This document shows, piece after piece, positions 53,240 to 61,685 of a DNA stretch of 64,000 nucleotides (within the stretch, counting starts at the first letter, position 1; each line of letters starts with the position of its first letter). The position numbers and the translations under genes are program-made. Source of the DNA: Janthinobacterium sp. (GTDB taxonomy: Bacteria > Pseudomonadota > Gammaproteobacteria > Burkholderiales > Chitinibacteraceae); assembly GCA_025360045.1 (NCBI GenBank), contig JANYCY010000022.1, forward strand, positions 1-64,000, given 5' to 3'. The notes below the pieces were generated by a model. It was not told the origin of the DNA. It ran no database searches and was given only the letters and a program-made list of their open reading frames with translations.

Positions 53240-53547
53240 GTTTAAATACCCAAGCACGCACGCTGCTGACTGTGATTACAGAGGCGGCCATAGAGCAGGT
53301 GTTAGTACGCGATTTAGACCGGCTTGGTGTGCGTGGCTATACCATTTCGGACGCTCGTGGTCGAGGCAGTCATGGTATGCGTGAAGGGGCCTGGACAAAA
53401 TCTGCAAACATTCGCATTGAAATGATTTTTCCGCGGGCAGTGGCGGAGGCGACGCTACTACATCTGCAGGACACTTATTTTGCGAATTACGCCATGGTGG
53501 CTTTTTTGCAGGATGTTGAGGTTTTACGCTCGGACAAGTTTTTATGA
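53236..53547 (+). CDS. sbtB: SbtB-like PII-family protein
   Basis: A 103-residue ferredoxin-fold PII-like protein. RTLLTVITEAAIEQVLVRDLDRLGVRGYTISDARGRG covers the first beta-alpha-beta and leads into the T-loop. The Tyr of canonical GlnB uridylylation is absent. No C-terminal Cys-Gly extension is present (it ends VLRSDKFL). Known SbtB binds SbtA and gates it in response to adenine nucleotides including cAMP. The four-base overlap with sbtA supports joint function. Its stop overlaps the next start. Confidence 0.87.
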   Translation: MSLNTQARTLLTVITEAAIEQVLVRDLDRLGVRGYTISDARGRGSHGMREGAWTKSANIRIEMIFPRAVAEATLLHLQDTYFANYAMVAFLQDVEVLRSDKFL

Positions 53548-54620
53548 TGCGTGAGCTCACCGCCAACCCTCTGGCTCAGCGAGTGTTGCTAGGGATGTTT
53601 GTGGGCTTACTCGGCTTGTCCGTGTCCATCGTACTGGCCCCCTTTGTTATTCCTATGCTGTGGGCCGGTATTTTGGCTTTTTCGACTTGGCCCTTGTATC
53701 TGTACCTGTTAAATAAAACCGGGCAAAGGCCGACTGTTGCCGCATTGCTGCTGACGCTGTTGATGTCGGCACTGGTGGTTTTTCCGGTGATTTGGCTACT
53801 GTTCTTGCTAAGGGCAGAGAGCAGCCCGCTAATTGACTTGCTGACCTCTGAGCTAGCATCTGGGCGCGTTAAGCCTCCCGCATTTATAAGCCATTTGCCG
53901 ATTGTGGGTGCGGAGCTGAGTGCCTCTCTCGGGGCTTTACTGGCAGAGCCCGCCAGAATTAGCCTTGAGCTAAAAAACCAATTACGTCAGCTTGATGCCT
54001 ATGCCTTTGCCGCGCTGGGGGGGATTGGTAAAAACATCATTAAGCTGCTGCTTGCGCTATTTACACTGTTTTTTGTGTATTTGCATGGTGCAAACGTCGC
54101 CAAACAAGTTCGGACTATCTGTATTTCACTCTTGGGTGAGCGGGCCGATGGCTACTTGAAAACGGTGGCCTTAACTACGCGAGCCGTGGTTTATGGCATC
54201 GTGCTGACCGCACTGATTCAAGGGGCGGTGGCAGGTTTAGGTTATTGGGCTGCGGGCCTGTCTGCACCGGTTACCTTGGCTGCGGTGACTGTTTTATTGG
54301 CTATGGTGCCGTTTGGTACGCCCGTGGTATGGGGGGCTGCGGGCTTGTGGCTACTCTTTACCGGCCAAACTGCGGCAGGAATAGGCCTGCTACTTTGGGG
54401 CGTGATGGTTGTTTCTTGGGTTGATAATATTGTTCGGCCCTTGGTTTTGTCTGAGGTTGTGGATATTCCGTTTATTCTTGCGCTGTTTGGTGTGCTTGGC
54501 GGTTTAGCTGCTTTTGGTCTGGTTGGTCTATTTTTAGGCCCAGTGATATTAGCGCTTGCACTGGCGGTGTGGCGGGAATGGCTGGATGATGAAAATGCCT
54601 TGCCCAATCCGCCTTCTTAA
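53544..54620 (+). CDS. AI-2E family (PerM/YhhT-like) membrane protein
   Basis: A 358-residue protein with about seven to eight helices. Conserved regions include the opening FVIPMLWAGILAFSTWPLY, VYGIVLTALIQGAVAGLGYWAAG near residue 215 and VDNIVRPLVLSEVVDIPFILALFGVLGGLAAFGLVGLFLGP near 295-335, which is the family signature. Members have been linked to autoinducer-2 export or Na+/H+ exchange; the role here is unknown. The start overlaps the sbtB stop (ATGA), so it is the last gene of the operon. Confidence 0.87.
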   Translation: MMRELTANPLAQRVLLGMFVGLLGLSVSIVLAPFVIPMLWAGILAFSTWPLYLYLLNKTGQRPTVAALLLTLLMSALVVFPVIWLLFLLRAESSPLIDLLTSELASGRVKPPAFISHLPIVGAELSASLGALLAEPARISLELKNQLRQLDAYAFAALGGIGKNIIKLLLALFTLFFVYLHGANVAKQVRTICISLLGERADGYLKTVALTTRAVVYGIVLTALIQGAVAGLGYWAAGLSAPVTLAAVTVLLAMVPFGTPVVWGAAGLWLLFTGQTAAGIGLLLWGVMVVSWVDNIVRPLVLSEVVDIPFILALFGVLGGLAAFGLVGLFLGPVILALALAVWREWLDDENALPNPPS

Positions 54621-54705
54621 TCTGTCTTCATCGGCATTGAAGGGGCTACTGTATACTTCTGACTAAGGCGTTCAGCCATTTTTGACCTCGAATACAGTAG
54701 ACCTT

Positions 54706-56649
54706 ATGACCGACTCTCTCAGTGATGCTCCAGAAATTTCTTTAATTCATGATTACCTGCACACGTATCACGCCACACTGGTGACCACCGATGGTTGCTA
54801 TGCGGTTTCTGTGCAGGGTGAAATCATGGTTAATGGTCTGCATATTCCCTATCACTTGGTGCCGGACGAAGGTTTCCTAGGAAAAAGCAGTAAGTGGCGC
54901 AAGCTCGATAGCGCTGCGCGTTTTGCCATGCTTAAAGCGCGCTGGAATGACGAGGCCCGTGCCAAGTTAGAAGCGCAGCTTACGCACTGCGCCGAACAAG
55001 TGCTGGCGATTGCCAAGGATTTTGATCTCGACCCCACCGCAACGCTGACGGCATTTCAAGCCAAATATGAGCTGGCACGGTTTCGCTGCCAATTAGCGCT
55101 GGATCGGATTGATGCGCTGAAAGGCGGTAAGGCGGCGACGCGCCAAGCAGATAAAACCCATAATGCGGTGAATTTATCGCTGTACCCCGAGTCATTCACC
55201 GTGGCGCAAGCCATGCCACGGCATTTTATTGCCATTCTTGGCCCGACCAATTCGGGTAAAACCCACGCGGCCATGCAGCATTTGCTGAAAGCCAAATCTG
55301 GCGTGTATTTAGCCCCGCTGCGTTTGCTGGCTTTAGAAAACTATCGTCGTTTAACGGACGCAGGTGTGGCAGTCAGCCTGATTACCGGCGAGCAAAGAAA
55401 GCTGCATCCAGAAGCCACCCATGTGGCCAGTACGGTAGAAATGCTCAACCCTAATCGTGTGATTGAAGTGGCGGTGATTGATGAAATCCAACTCTTAGAA
55501 GATCAAGACCGAGGCGCTGCTTGGACGGCCGCGGTCTGTGGCGTACCAGCCAGCACCGTGTATTTGCTGGGCGCGCTGGAAGCACAGCCTGCGATTGAAT
55601 CCTTGGTTAAGCGGGTGGGCGGCACATTAGAAGTGCGCAAACTACAGCGTATGTCGCCGCTGGAAATGGAGAAAAAACCGCTAGGCTCTTTAGCTAATTT
55701 GCAGGCCGGCGATGTACTAATTGCGTTTTCGCGCCGTGAAGTATTGAACTGGCGCGATCAGGCGATTGAGCAGGGCTTTAAAGTGTCGGCGATTTACGGT
55801 AATTTATCTCCCGAAGTGCGCCAAGCGCAGGCCGAGCGATTTATCGACGGTGAGACTAAAATTGTTGTAGGCACGGACGCCATCGGCATGGGCCTGAATA
55901 CCCCAGCCAGACGGATTATTTTTACCACCGCCAATAAATGGGATGGCTACGCCGAAGGCACCATTGCCGCCTCGCTGGCGAAGCAAATTGCCGGGCGGGC
56001 AGGGCGTTTTGGTGAGCACGAAGCAGGCTTTGTGGCAGGGCTGGACGCGAAAACGCATCAAATGATTGCTGCATTACTCAAGCAAGCGCCGGAGCCATTG
56101 CCCAGCACCGGTTTCTTTGTTTCCCCAAATTTGGATTACTTGCAGCAGATTTCTGGCGCGACGGGCGAGACTAAATTGCAACCCTTGCTGGAGCTATTTG
56201 CCAAGCATATTAATGTGCATGATGAATTCTTCTTGCCTGCCAATCTAAGCGAGCAAATCGAAAAAGCCCGCTGGTTGGATACGCTGACTTTGCCGCTGAC
56301 CGATCGCTTTGTATTCAGCCTTTGCCCCATCTCCACTAAGTTCGCCATGCTGGAATCGGCCTTTAAAGACTGGACGCAAGCCCGAGCCAAACGCCGTGCC
56401 GCGCCACTCTTACGCATGGATGGCATGGGCGGGCGTAATGAATTGCAATACTTGGAAGACACTTGCAAGCTATATTCCGCCTATGCATGGCTAGGCTTCA
56501 GAATGCCAGATACCTTCCCAAGCGGCGAAATGGCCGAGTCTTTAATGCAATCGACTTCTGAGCAAATTGATAAGCTGCTGCAAAAGCAAAACACCAGTCG
56601 TAAGCCAGCTGCGGTAGGCAAGGCTCGGCGGGGTGCTTGGGGTAAGTAA
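54706..56649 (+). CDS. SUV3-like DExH RNA helicase
   Basis: A 647-residue superfamily 2 helicase. Walker A is GPTNSGKT near residue 180, motif II is DEIQLL near 255, and TDAIGMGLNTPARRIIF near 390 is followed by QIAGRAGRFGEHEAGFV (motif VI). This arrangement matches mitochondrial SUV3 and its bacterial relatives, which unwind RNA for degradation. The N-terminal ~165 residues are a separate, mostly helical domain. The C-terminal part extends well past the helicase core. ATG 54706 is chosen; a TTG at 54682 is also in frame. Confidence 0.87.
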   Translation: MTDSLSDAPEISLIHDYLHTYHATLVTTDGCYAVSVQGEIMVNGLHIPYHLVPDEGFLGKSSKWRKLDSAARFAMLKARWNDEARAKLEAQLTHCAEQVLAIAKDFDLDPTATLTAFQAKYELARFRCQLALDRIDALKGGKAATRQADKTHNAVNLSLYPESFTVAQAMPRHFIAILGPTNSGKTHAAMQHLLKAKSGVYLAPLRLLALENYRRLTDAGVAVSLITGEQRKLHPEATHVASTVEMLNPNRVIEVAVIDEIQLLEDQDRGAAWTAAVCGVPASTVYLLGALEAQPAIESLVKRVGGTLEVRKLQRMSPLEMEKKPLGSLANLQAGDVLIAFSRREVLNWRDQAIEQGFKVSAIYGNLSPEVRQAQAERFIDGETKIVVGTDAIGMGLNTPARRIIFTTANKWDGYAEGTIAASLAKQIAGRAGRFGEHEAGFVAGLDAKTHQMIAALLKQAPEPLPSTGFFVSPNLDYLQQISGATGETKLQPLLELFAKHINVHDEFFLPANLSEQIEKARWLDTLTLPLTDRFVFSLCPISTKFAMLESAFKDWTQARAKRRAAPLLRMDGMGGRNELQYLEDTCKLYSAYAWLGFRMPDTFPSGEMAESLMQSTSEQIDKLLQKQNTSRKPAAVGKARRGAWGK

Positions 56650-56704
56650 GGTATTACGCGTTCTATGCGGTGAGTATTTGAACTTGTCATAAGCACTAAA
56701 AAAG

Positions 56705-56777
56705 CGTCATTCCCGCGTGTTTTTGTCGGGAATCCAGTAGCACTACTGGACCCCCGATAAATACTTCGGGGGTGACG
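56705..56777. repeat. dRS3-like palindromic intergenic repeat, copy 5
   Basis: CGTCATTCCCGCG opens it, ATTCCC and GGGAAT pair across a spacer, and CCAGTAG pairs with CTACTGG inside. It closes with GTGACG. It occupies the gap after the SUV3-like gene. Confidence 0.78.
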
Positions 56778-56937
56778 ACGGTGGAAATTTAGAGTGTCGT
56801 ATGGCGTTTGTCGCCCATTCTCTGTAGATGGCGAGTGGTAAAGCCCCATTCTAGAAAAACACAGGTCCTTCTTCTTTACCCCCTGCCTATTCTCGACTAG
56901 AACTAGGAGCAATCCCTGTTCTTGAGTCGAGGTCTTT

Positions 56938-58134
56938 ATGCGTGTTATTTCTTTTTGTGTATTGGGCTGTGTGGGTATGACTTTTGCGGCTACCCCGCCT
57001 AAATCAACGCCGCCTGTGGCTCAGGTTTGGATTGATTTGGCGACTTATTCAGGCTCGATGATGCCTGCAGGCATGGGCTCTGTAGCTGGCTTATTAGGTG
57101 GGGTGTTTGGCGCTAGCAAGGGGGCGAATAGTTTTGGAAATACCCAAGGCGCAACAGCTGGGCGCTGGATGGATGTTACGCTTTCCACTCGTAAAAACCC
57201 AAGTTTGCAAGAGGGCGTGCAAAAGGTGCCGCAGGGCAGCCAGCTTGCACCGCAGCTGAATTTGCTTAGTCCGCAAGAGGGCAAGCCAGTGCCCGTGACC
57301 GAATCAGAAGAAGAAAGCCCCGCTCCAGAATTTAAACGTCCTAAGGGCAAAGTGTTGCTCTATTGGGGCTGTGGCAGCGAGGTGAGAAAAGGCCAGCCGC
57401 GTGTGCTGGATATGGCCACAGCCGATATGGCGGACTTTGCCAAGGTATTCCAAAGCCGCCGCGCCACAACGCGTGGCACGCATAGCAGCCCAGGTCGCCC
57501 GATCTGGCCCAATAAAAGCGATAGCCGTATGATTCCTGATGGGGCGTCCTTGCAAGGTGAGCATGAATTTAGCGGCGATGGCGTGCCAGAAGGCTTTAAA
57601 TTTAACCTAGATGCCCAGCACGATTTAATGCCCGCGATTGATTTAAAGCAGCGAGATGAAGGGCTGGCGGTGGTGTTTAATTGGCAGGCCATGCCGCAGG
57701 CTAGGGCGTGGTTTATGACCAGTATGAGCATGAAAAATCAAGATGAAATGGTGTTCTGGAGCTCCAGCGAGCTACCCGATGCGGGCTTTGGTCTGCTTGA
57801 TTACCAGCCCAATGCCGCAATTGATCGTTGGTTGAAAGAAAAGGTATTGCTGCCAGCTCAAAGCATAGAATGCAAAGCGCCCAAAGAAGCGCTAGGCCAA
57901 GGCATGCTGCGGTTGATTGCTTACGGTGATGAGCTAAATCTTGCCTATCCTCCCCGGCCGAAAGATCCCAAAGTTGTTTGGAACCCGCAGTGGGCGGCAA
58001 AAGTGCGACTGAAATCGATGGCAACCAGCATGGTAGGGATGCCTGCAATGGAGCGGGGGAGCGATAAACCTGCTCAGGAAAAACCTAAATCACCCGATGC
58101 GGTTGATTTATTAAAAGGGATTTTTGGAATGTGA
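56938..58134 (+). CDS. Unknown secreted protein, 398 residues
   Basis: A signal peptide (RVISFCVLGCVGMTFA) is followed by a Gly/Met/Ser-rich segment around residues 38-75 (YSGSMMPAGMGSVAGLLGGVFGASKGANSF). A linker rich in Pro and Glu lies near 110-135. The C-terminal two thirds are folded-looking (VLLYWGCGSEVRKGQPRVLDM, VVFNWQAMPQARAWFMTSM, WSSSELPDAGFGLLDYQPN). The two Cys outside the signal may or may not pair. No family is recognised. A GAGG ribosome binding site precedes ATG 56938. It is predicted to be periplasmic or exported and is monocistronic. Confidence 0.75.
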   Translation: MRVISFCVLGCVGMTFAATPPKSTPPVAQVWIDLATYSGSMMPAGMGSVAGLLGGVFGASKGANSFGNTQGATAGRWMDVTLSTRKNPSLQEGVQKVPQGSQLAPQLNLLSPQEGKPVPVTESEEESPAPEFKRPKGKVLLYWGCGSEVRKGQPRVLDMATADMADFAKVFQSRRATTRGTHSSPGRPIWPNKSDSRMIPDGASLQGEHEFSGDGVPEGFKFNLDAQHDLMPAIDLKQRDEGLAVVFNWQAMPQARAWFMTSMSMKNQDEMVFWSSSELPDAGFGLLDYQPNAAIDRWLKEKVLLPAQSIECKAPKEALGQGMLRLIAYGDELNLAYPPRPKDPKVVWNPQWAAKVRLKSMATSMVGMPAMERGSDKPAQEKPKSPDAVDLLKGIFGM

Positions 58135-58298
58135 TGAATTGCTACTGCTTGTGAAGTACCTCATTGTTTATGATTTTGGCTTATTTTTATCTTCAATGTA
58201 AGAATAAAGACAGCTAATTGTATTGGTTTTTGTTATATTTGCACAATGTGCTGAAAATATAGGATCCATGTATGTTATTTAAAAAGCTGCGCCTTTAA

Positions 58299-60164
58299 AT
58301 GCTAAAGGCATTTATTTTTTATGTGCTTTTCTTTATTCCCTGCGCATGGGCAGGTGAAGCGTCTTCGGCTTTTCTGGTGCAATCTCAGAGTAGTGGCGCA
58401 TATATCAACTCTAATATCGATTATTTTGTTGATGTATCAGAAAAGATGACCCTCGATGAGGTGCGCAGCCAAGCTGATTTTATTTCAGCAGGAGGGCGCA
58501 ATGTATTGGCGCAAATTCACCATCCGATCTGGTTTCGTTTAAAACTAGAGCGAAGTGTTGATGCGCCTCTGCGCTGGTGGCTGGATTATCAAATTTTTAG
58601 CCCTAGAGAGCTGGCTTTTTATTCTCCAGATCAAAATGGAAAATATATTGAGCAAGTATCAAAGAAATATGAGCCATTCTCTGCTCATCCCCTATCTGGA
58701 AGGCCATTCTTCTATCCAATTATATTTAATGATCAACAACCGATGGTGATTTATTGGCGTTCTGTATCGCATAGCGCTTTTATTTTCCCTGTTAGAGTTT
58801 GGCAACAAGAAAAATGGATAGATGCAACCTTAAGCGAATATCTATTTTATGGCCTATTGCTGGGTATTATGCTTGGCTTGTCTGTATATAATTTATTTAT
58901 CTATTTAAGATTAAGAGATAATATGTTTTTGCTGTATTTCTTTGCCATTGTTAGTTATATGTTTTATTCGATTAATATCAATGGGCTAGATCTGAATATA
59001 TTATGGACCAGTGGGTTTTATCGCTTTAAAGGTTTGTCTTCGTGTATTTCTGCTACAACTGGTATTTTTTCTGTGCTGTTTGCTATTTCTTTGCTGGGCG
59101 ATTTAAAAAGAAGAAGATGGTTTAATTACACCTTATATGCCATTGTAGCCATCTACTCCTCTGTATTTATCCTTGTTCTAATTGGAGAGTATTCTTGGGC
59201 GGAATTACTAACCCAATGGGCAGGGGGCGTATGGTTGCCGCTGGTATTAGGAATGTCAGCTTATCTAAGCTATTTAGGATCTGTATGGGCTAGATGCTAT
59301 TTGCTAGGGGAGGGGCCAACTTTAATTGGCAGTACTCTCTTGGTTTTGCTTACGCAGGGAGCGATTGAGGCAAATCGTTTTAATACTACATTTTATTTTG
59401 TGGCGGGAGCATGGAGCGCGATTTTATTCTCACAAGCATTGGCTGAGAAAGTAAATAGCCTTAAAAAGGCAACGACCGCAGCGCTTAATATGGCAGTGGT
59501 AAAAAAAAATGCACGCCTACAAGAGGCCGAGCAATATCGAATGACGTTAGAAGAAAAAGTAAAACAAAGAACCAAGGAGTTATCGCTAGAAATACAAATG
59601 CACCAGCAAACCTTAGAGCAATTACGTAATAGCCAAAGCAAATTAGAAGAAATGGCCTATAGCGATGCTTTGACAGGCCTGCCGAATCGACGCATGTTTC
59701 AAGATAGATTATCGCAGGCATTTACCCGTGCTCAGCGACAAGGAGGAGAGTTTGCACTGGCATTGATGGATTTAGATTATTTTAAGCGAATTAACGACAG
59801 CATGGGGCATGCGGCGGGAGACCAGTTGTTACAAATCGTCGCTCAACGTTTGAATGATACATTACGCCATTGTGATACCGTAGCTCGCCTTGGTGGAGAT
59901 GAGTTTGCCATGATTCTGACGGCACCTATCAGCCGGGAAGATGCAGTCAGTCTGTGTCAGCGCCTTTTAGCTAGTTTTGATGAGCCTATTTTCATCGAAA
60001 ACCAGCAGTTAAAAACAGGAATGAGTATCGGTTTGGCTTGGTTCCCTGTAGATGGCCAAGATATTGATGAGCTGATTGGTGCTGCCGATGTGGCGCTCTA
60101 TCAGGCGAAGGCGGCAGGGCGGCATAGGCTCAGTTGTGTGGGTTATGTGGCTGGTCCAAATTAG
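58299..60164 (+). CDS. 7TM-DISM diguanylate cyclase (GGDEF)
   Basis: A 621-residue membrane sensor. The order is a signal peptide (LKAFIFYVLFFIPCAWA), a periplasmic 7TMR-DISMED2-like domain (~25-170, with RFKLERSV-type WFRLKLE), and seven helices (~180-385). A coiled coil (~400-450) then leads to a GGDEF domain from DALTGLPNRRMF. The active site is GGDEF at ~532-536, intact. An RxxD inhibitory site (RHCD) lies five residues before it. It should make cyclic di-GMP from two GTP in response to an external ligand, with product inhibition. The ligand is unknown. The aspartic protease gene follows. Confidence 0.92.
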   Translation: MLKAFIFYVLFFIPCAWAGEASSAFLVQSQSSGAYINSNIDYFVDVSEKMTLDEVRSQADFISAGGRNVLAQIHHPIWFRLKLERSVDAPLRWWLDYQIFSPRELAFYSPDQNGKYIEQVSKKYEPFSAHPLSGRPFFYPIIFNDQQPMVIYWRSVSHSAFIFPVRVWQQEKWIDATLSEYLFYGLLLGIMLGLSVYNLFIYLRLRDNMFLLYFFAIVSYMFYSININGLDLNILWTSGFYRFKGLSSCISATTGIFSVLFAISLLGDLKRRRWFNYTLYAIVAIYSSVFILVLIGEYSWAELLTQWAGGVWLPLVLGMSAYLSYLGSVWARCYLLGEGPTLIGSTLLVLLTQGAIEANRFNTTFYFVAGAWSAILFSQALAEKVNSLKKATTAALNMAVVKKNARLQEAEQYRMTLEEKVKQRTKELSLEIQMHQQTLEQLRNSQSKLEEMAYSDALTGLPNRRMFQDRLSQAFTRAQRQGGEFALALMDLDYFKRINDSMGHAAGDQLLQIVAQRLNDTLRHCDTVARLGGDEFAMILTAPISREDAVSLCQRLLASFDEPIFIENQQLKTGMSIGLAWFPVDGQDIDELIGAADVALYQAKAAGRHRLSCVGYVAGPN

Positions 60165-60223
60165 ATTCCTAATGAGGATTTGTAGAAGATGGTGTATTGC
60201 GCTTTTGCAGCATAAGGAAGGGT

Positions 60224-60733
60224 ATGCGTTCTACGTTTTCAATTTTTTTGCTATGGTTATTGGTTGCAGGTGGCATTTATTGGGGATTTAATATTTTAAT
60301 TGCTTATCAATATAATCCCAATGCAGCGAGTTCTTTGAGTGCAGAGCAGGGGCAGCAATTAATTTTAAAGCGCTCTAAAGATGGGCATTTTCGCTTGAAT
60401 GGCTTAATCAATGGCGAGCCGGTGCTGCTGTTGATTGATACGGGTGCAACGGCGATGACTTTGGGAGCACCACTGGCAGAGCGTTTGCAACTGAAGGTGG
60501 GGGCGACTTTTGTCTCGCAAACAGCGAATGGCGCGGCGGAAGGCTATCAATCGAAGCTGGCATCGTTTTCTTTTGGCCCTTTCAACTTCAAGAACGTGAC
60601 CGTGGGCGTTGTGCCGCAGCTCGGTGATGAAATTTTGTTGGGTATGAATGTCCTGAAGCGCTTTGATGTCACGCTGAAGGGCGATGAAATGATTTTGAAC
60701 TTAGCTAAGCCCAATCCGCCGCCATCGCTCTAA
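60224..60733 (+). CDS. Membrane-anchored retropepsin-like aspartic protease
   Basis: A 169-residue protein with one N-terminal helix (~5-27, FSIFLLWLLVAGGIYWGFNILI) and a clan AA domain. The catalytic motif is DTGAT near residue 76 in LLLIDTGATAMTLG. The flap-side segments FNFKNVTVGVV and ILLGMNVLKRFDVTL complete the fold. Such proteins act as homodimers and are known in proteobacteria with largely unknown targets. ATG 60224 has AAGGAAG directly upstream. Its last 29 bases overlap the end of the convergent LysR gene. Confidence 0.85.
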   Translation: MRSTFSIFLLWLLVAGGIYWGFNILIAYQYNPNAASSLSAEQGQQLILKRSKDGHFRLNGLINGEPVLLLIDTGATAMTLGAPLAERLQLKVGATFVSQTANGAAEGYQSKLASFSFGPFNFKNVTVGVVPQLGDEILLGMNVLKRFDVTLKGDEMILNLAKPNPPPSL

Positions 60734-61592
60734 CGGTGTCAATCACCTGCTGCTTACTCACATCCGCACGCTTGCCGCTACGCCAAGCCATCATCACTTC
60801 CCATTCCCAAAGCGGCAAATCGCTGATGGCAAGCTTAATCAGCCGCCCTTCGCGCAAATCCCGCTTTACGGCCACTTCTGGCATAAAAGTTAAAAAACCG
60901 TGTTCCATCGCCATTTCCCGCGCTGCACTGGCGGGTTGAATGGCGTGAATCGGCCCGCTGGCGCTACGTAAGCTGCGCAGCTGATTAATCAGCTGATCAC
61001 AGCCATCGCCCCAAAACTGCGGTGCCAGCTGCTCGTTGGCAATATCGGCCAGCGTCAGCGCACCGGATTTGGCGAGCGGGTGGCGTTTATGCACCACGGC
61101 AATAATGGGTGATCGCCAGATGCGCTCCATTTGAATACCTGCTACGGCGGGGCATTTAAGGATAAAGCCGAACTGCGCTTTGGCGCTAAGCAGGTTTTCC
61201 ATAATGGTTTGCGAGTGATCGGTGCTGCAGCGGATTTCCATCGGCGCTTTGGCAAGGGCCACCAGAATGGGGCCAAATACCACGGAAGCTAAAGAAGGCA
61301 TACAGGCCAGCGTCATTCTGGGCAGGGCGGGAGCGCCTTGAATCGCCGTTCTGCCCGCTTCTAGCGTGGCGAGTGCTTCTTGTGCGGCGGGCAAAAAAGA
61401 CAGGCAGGCTGCCGTTGGAATCGCACCTCGGCGGTGGCGTTGAAATAATTGCGCGCCAAGATCGACCTCCAGTAAACCAACCCGCTGGCTGACCTGTGGC
61501 TGCGACCAGCCGCGTCTTGCCGCCGCCTGACTAAAGCTGCCACAAGCCACAATATCGATCAGCAATTGCAAATCATCAATATTCAGAGCCAT
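60705..61592 (-). CDS. LysR-family regulator, divergent from mdtH
   Basis: A 295-residue LTTR with the N-terminal winged helix-turn-helix (IDDLQLLIDIVACGSFSQAAARRGWSQPQVSQRV, residues ~4-37). The effector domain starts near residue 88 (MTLACMPSLASVVFGPIL). It is transcribed away from the mdtH-like gene across a 93-base gap and is a candidate regulator of that efflux pump. The gap holds ATATTAAATAT, a short palindrome that could be bound. Start ATG 61592. Its 3' end overlaps the aspartic protease gene. Confidence 0.9.
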   Translation of the reverse strand: MALNIDDLQLLIDIVACGSFSQAAARRGWSQPQVSQRVGLLEVDLGAQLFQRHRRGAIPTAACLSFLPAAQEALATLEAGRTAIQGAPALPRMTLACMPSLASVVFGPILVALAKAPMEIRCSTDHSQTIMENLLSAKAQFGFILKCPAVAGIQMERIWRSPIIAVVHKRHPLAKSGALTLADIANEQLAPQFWGDGCDQLINQLRSLRSASGPIHAIQPASAAREMAMEHGFLTFMPEVAVKRDLREGRLIKLAISDLPLWEWEVMMAWRSGKRADVSKQQVIDTVRAMAADWA

Positions 61593-61685
61593 AAGTAAAA
61601 TCCATATTAAATATTAGCAGTTCACGGCTTCTATAATAACTGGCCTCAGCCGAGAATATGCATTAATCATGAGAGGAGATGCAAA

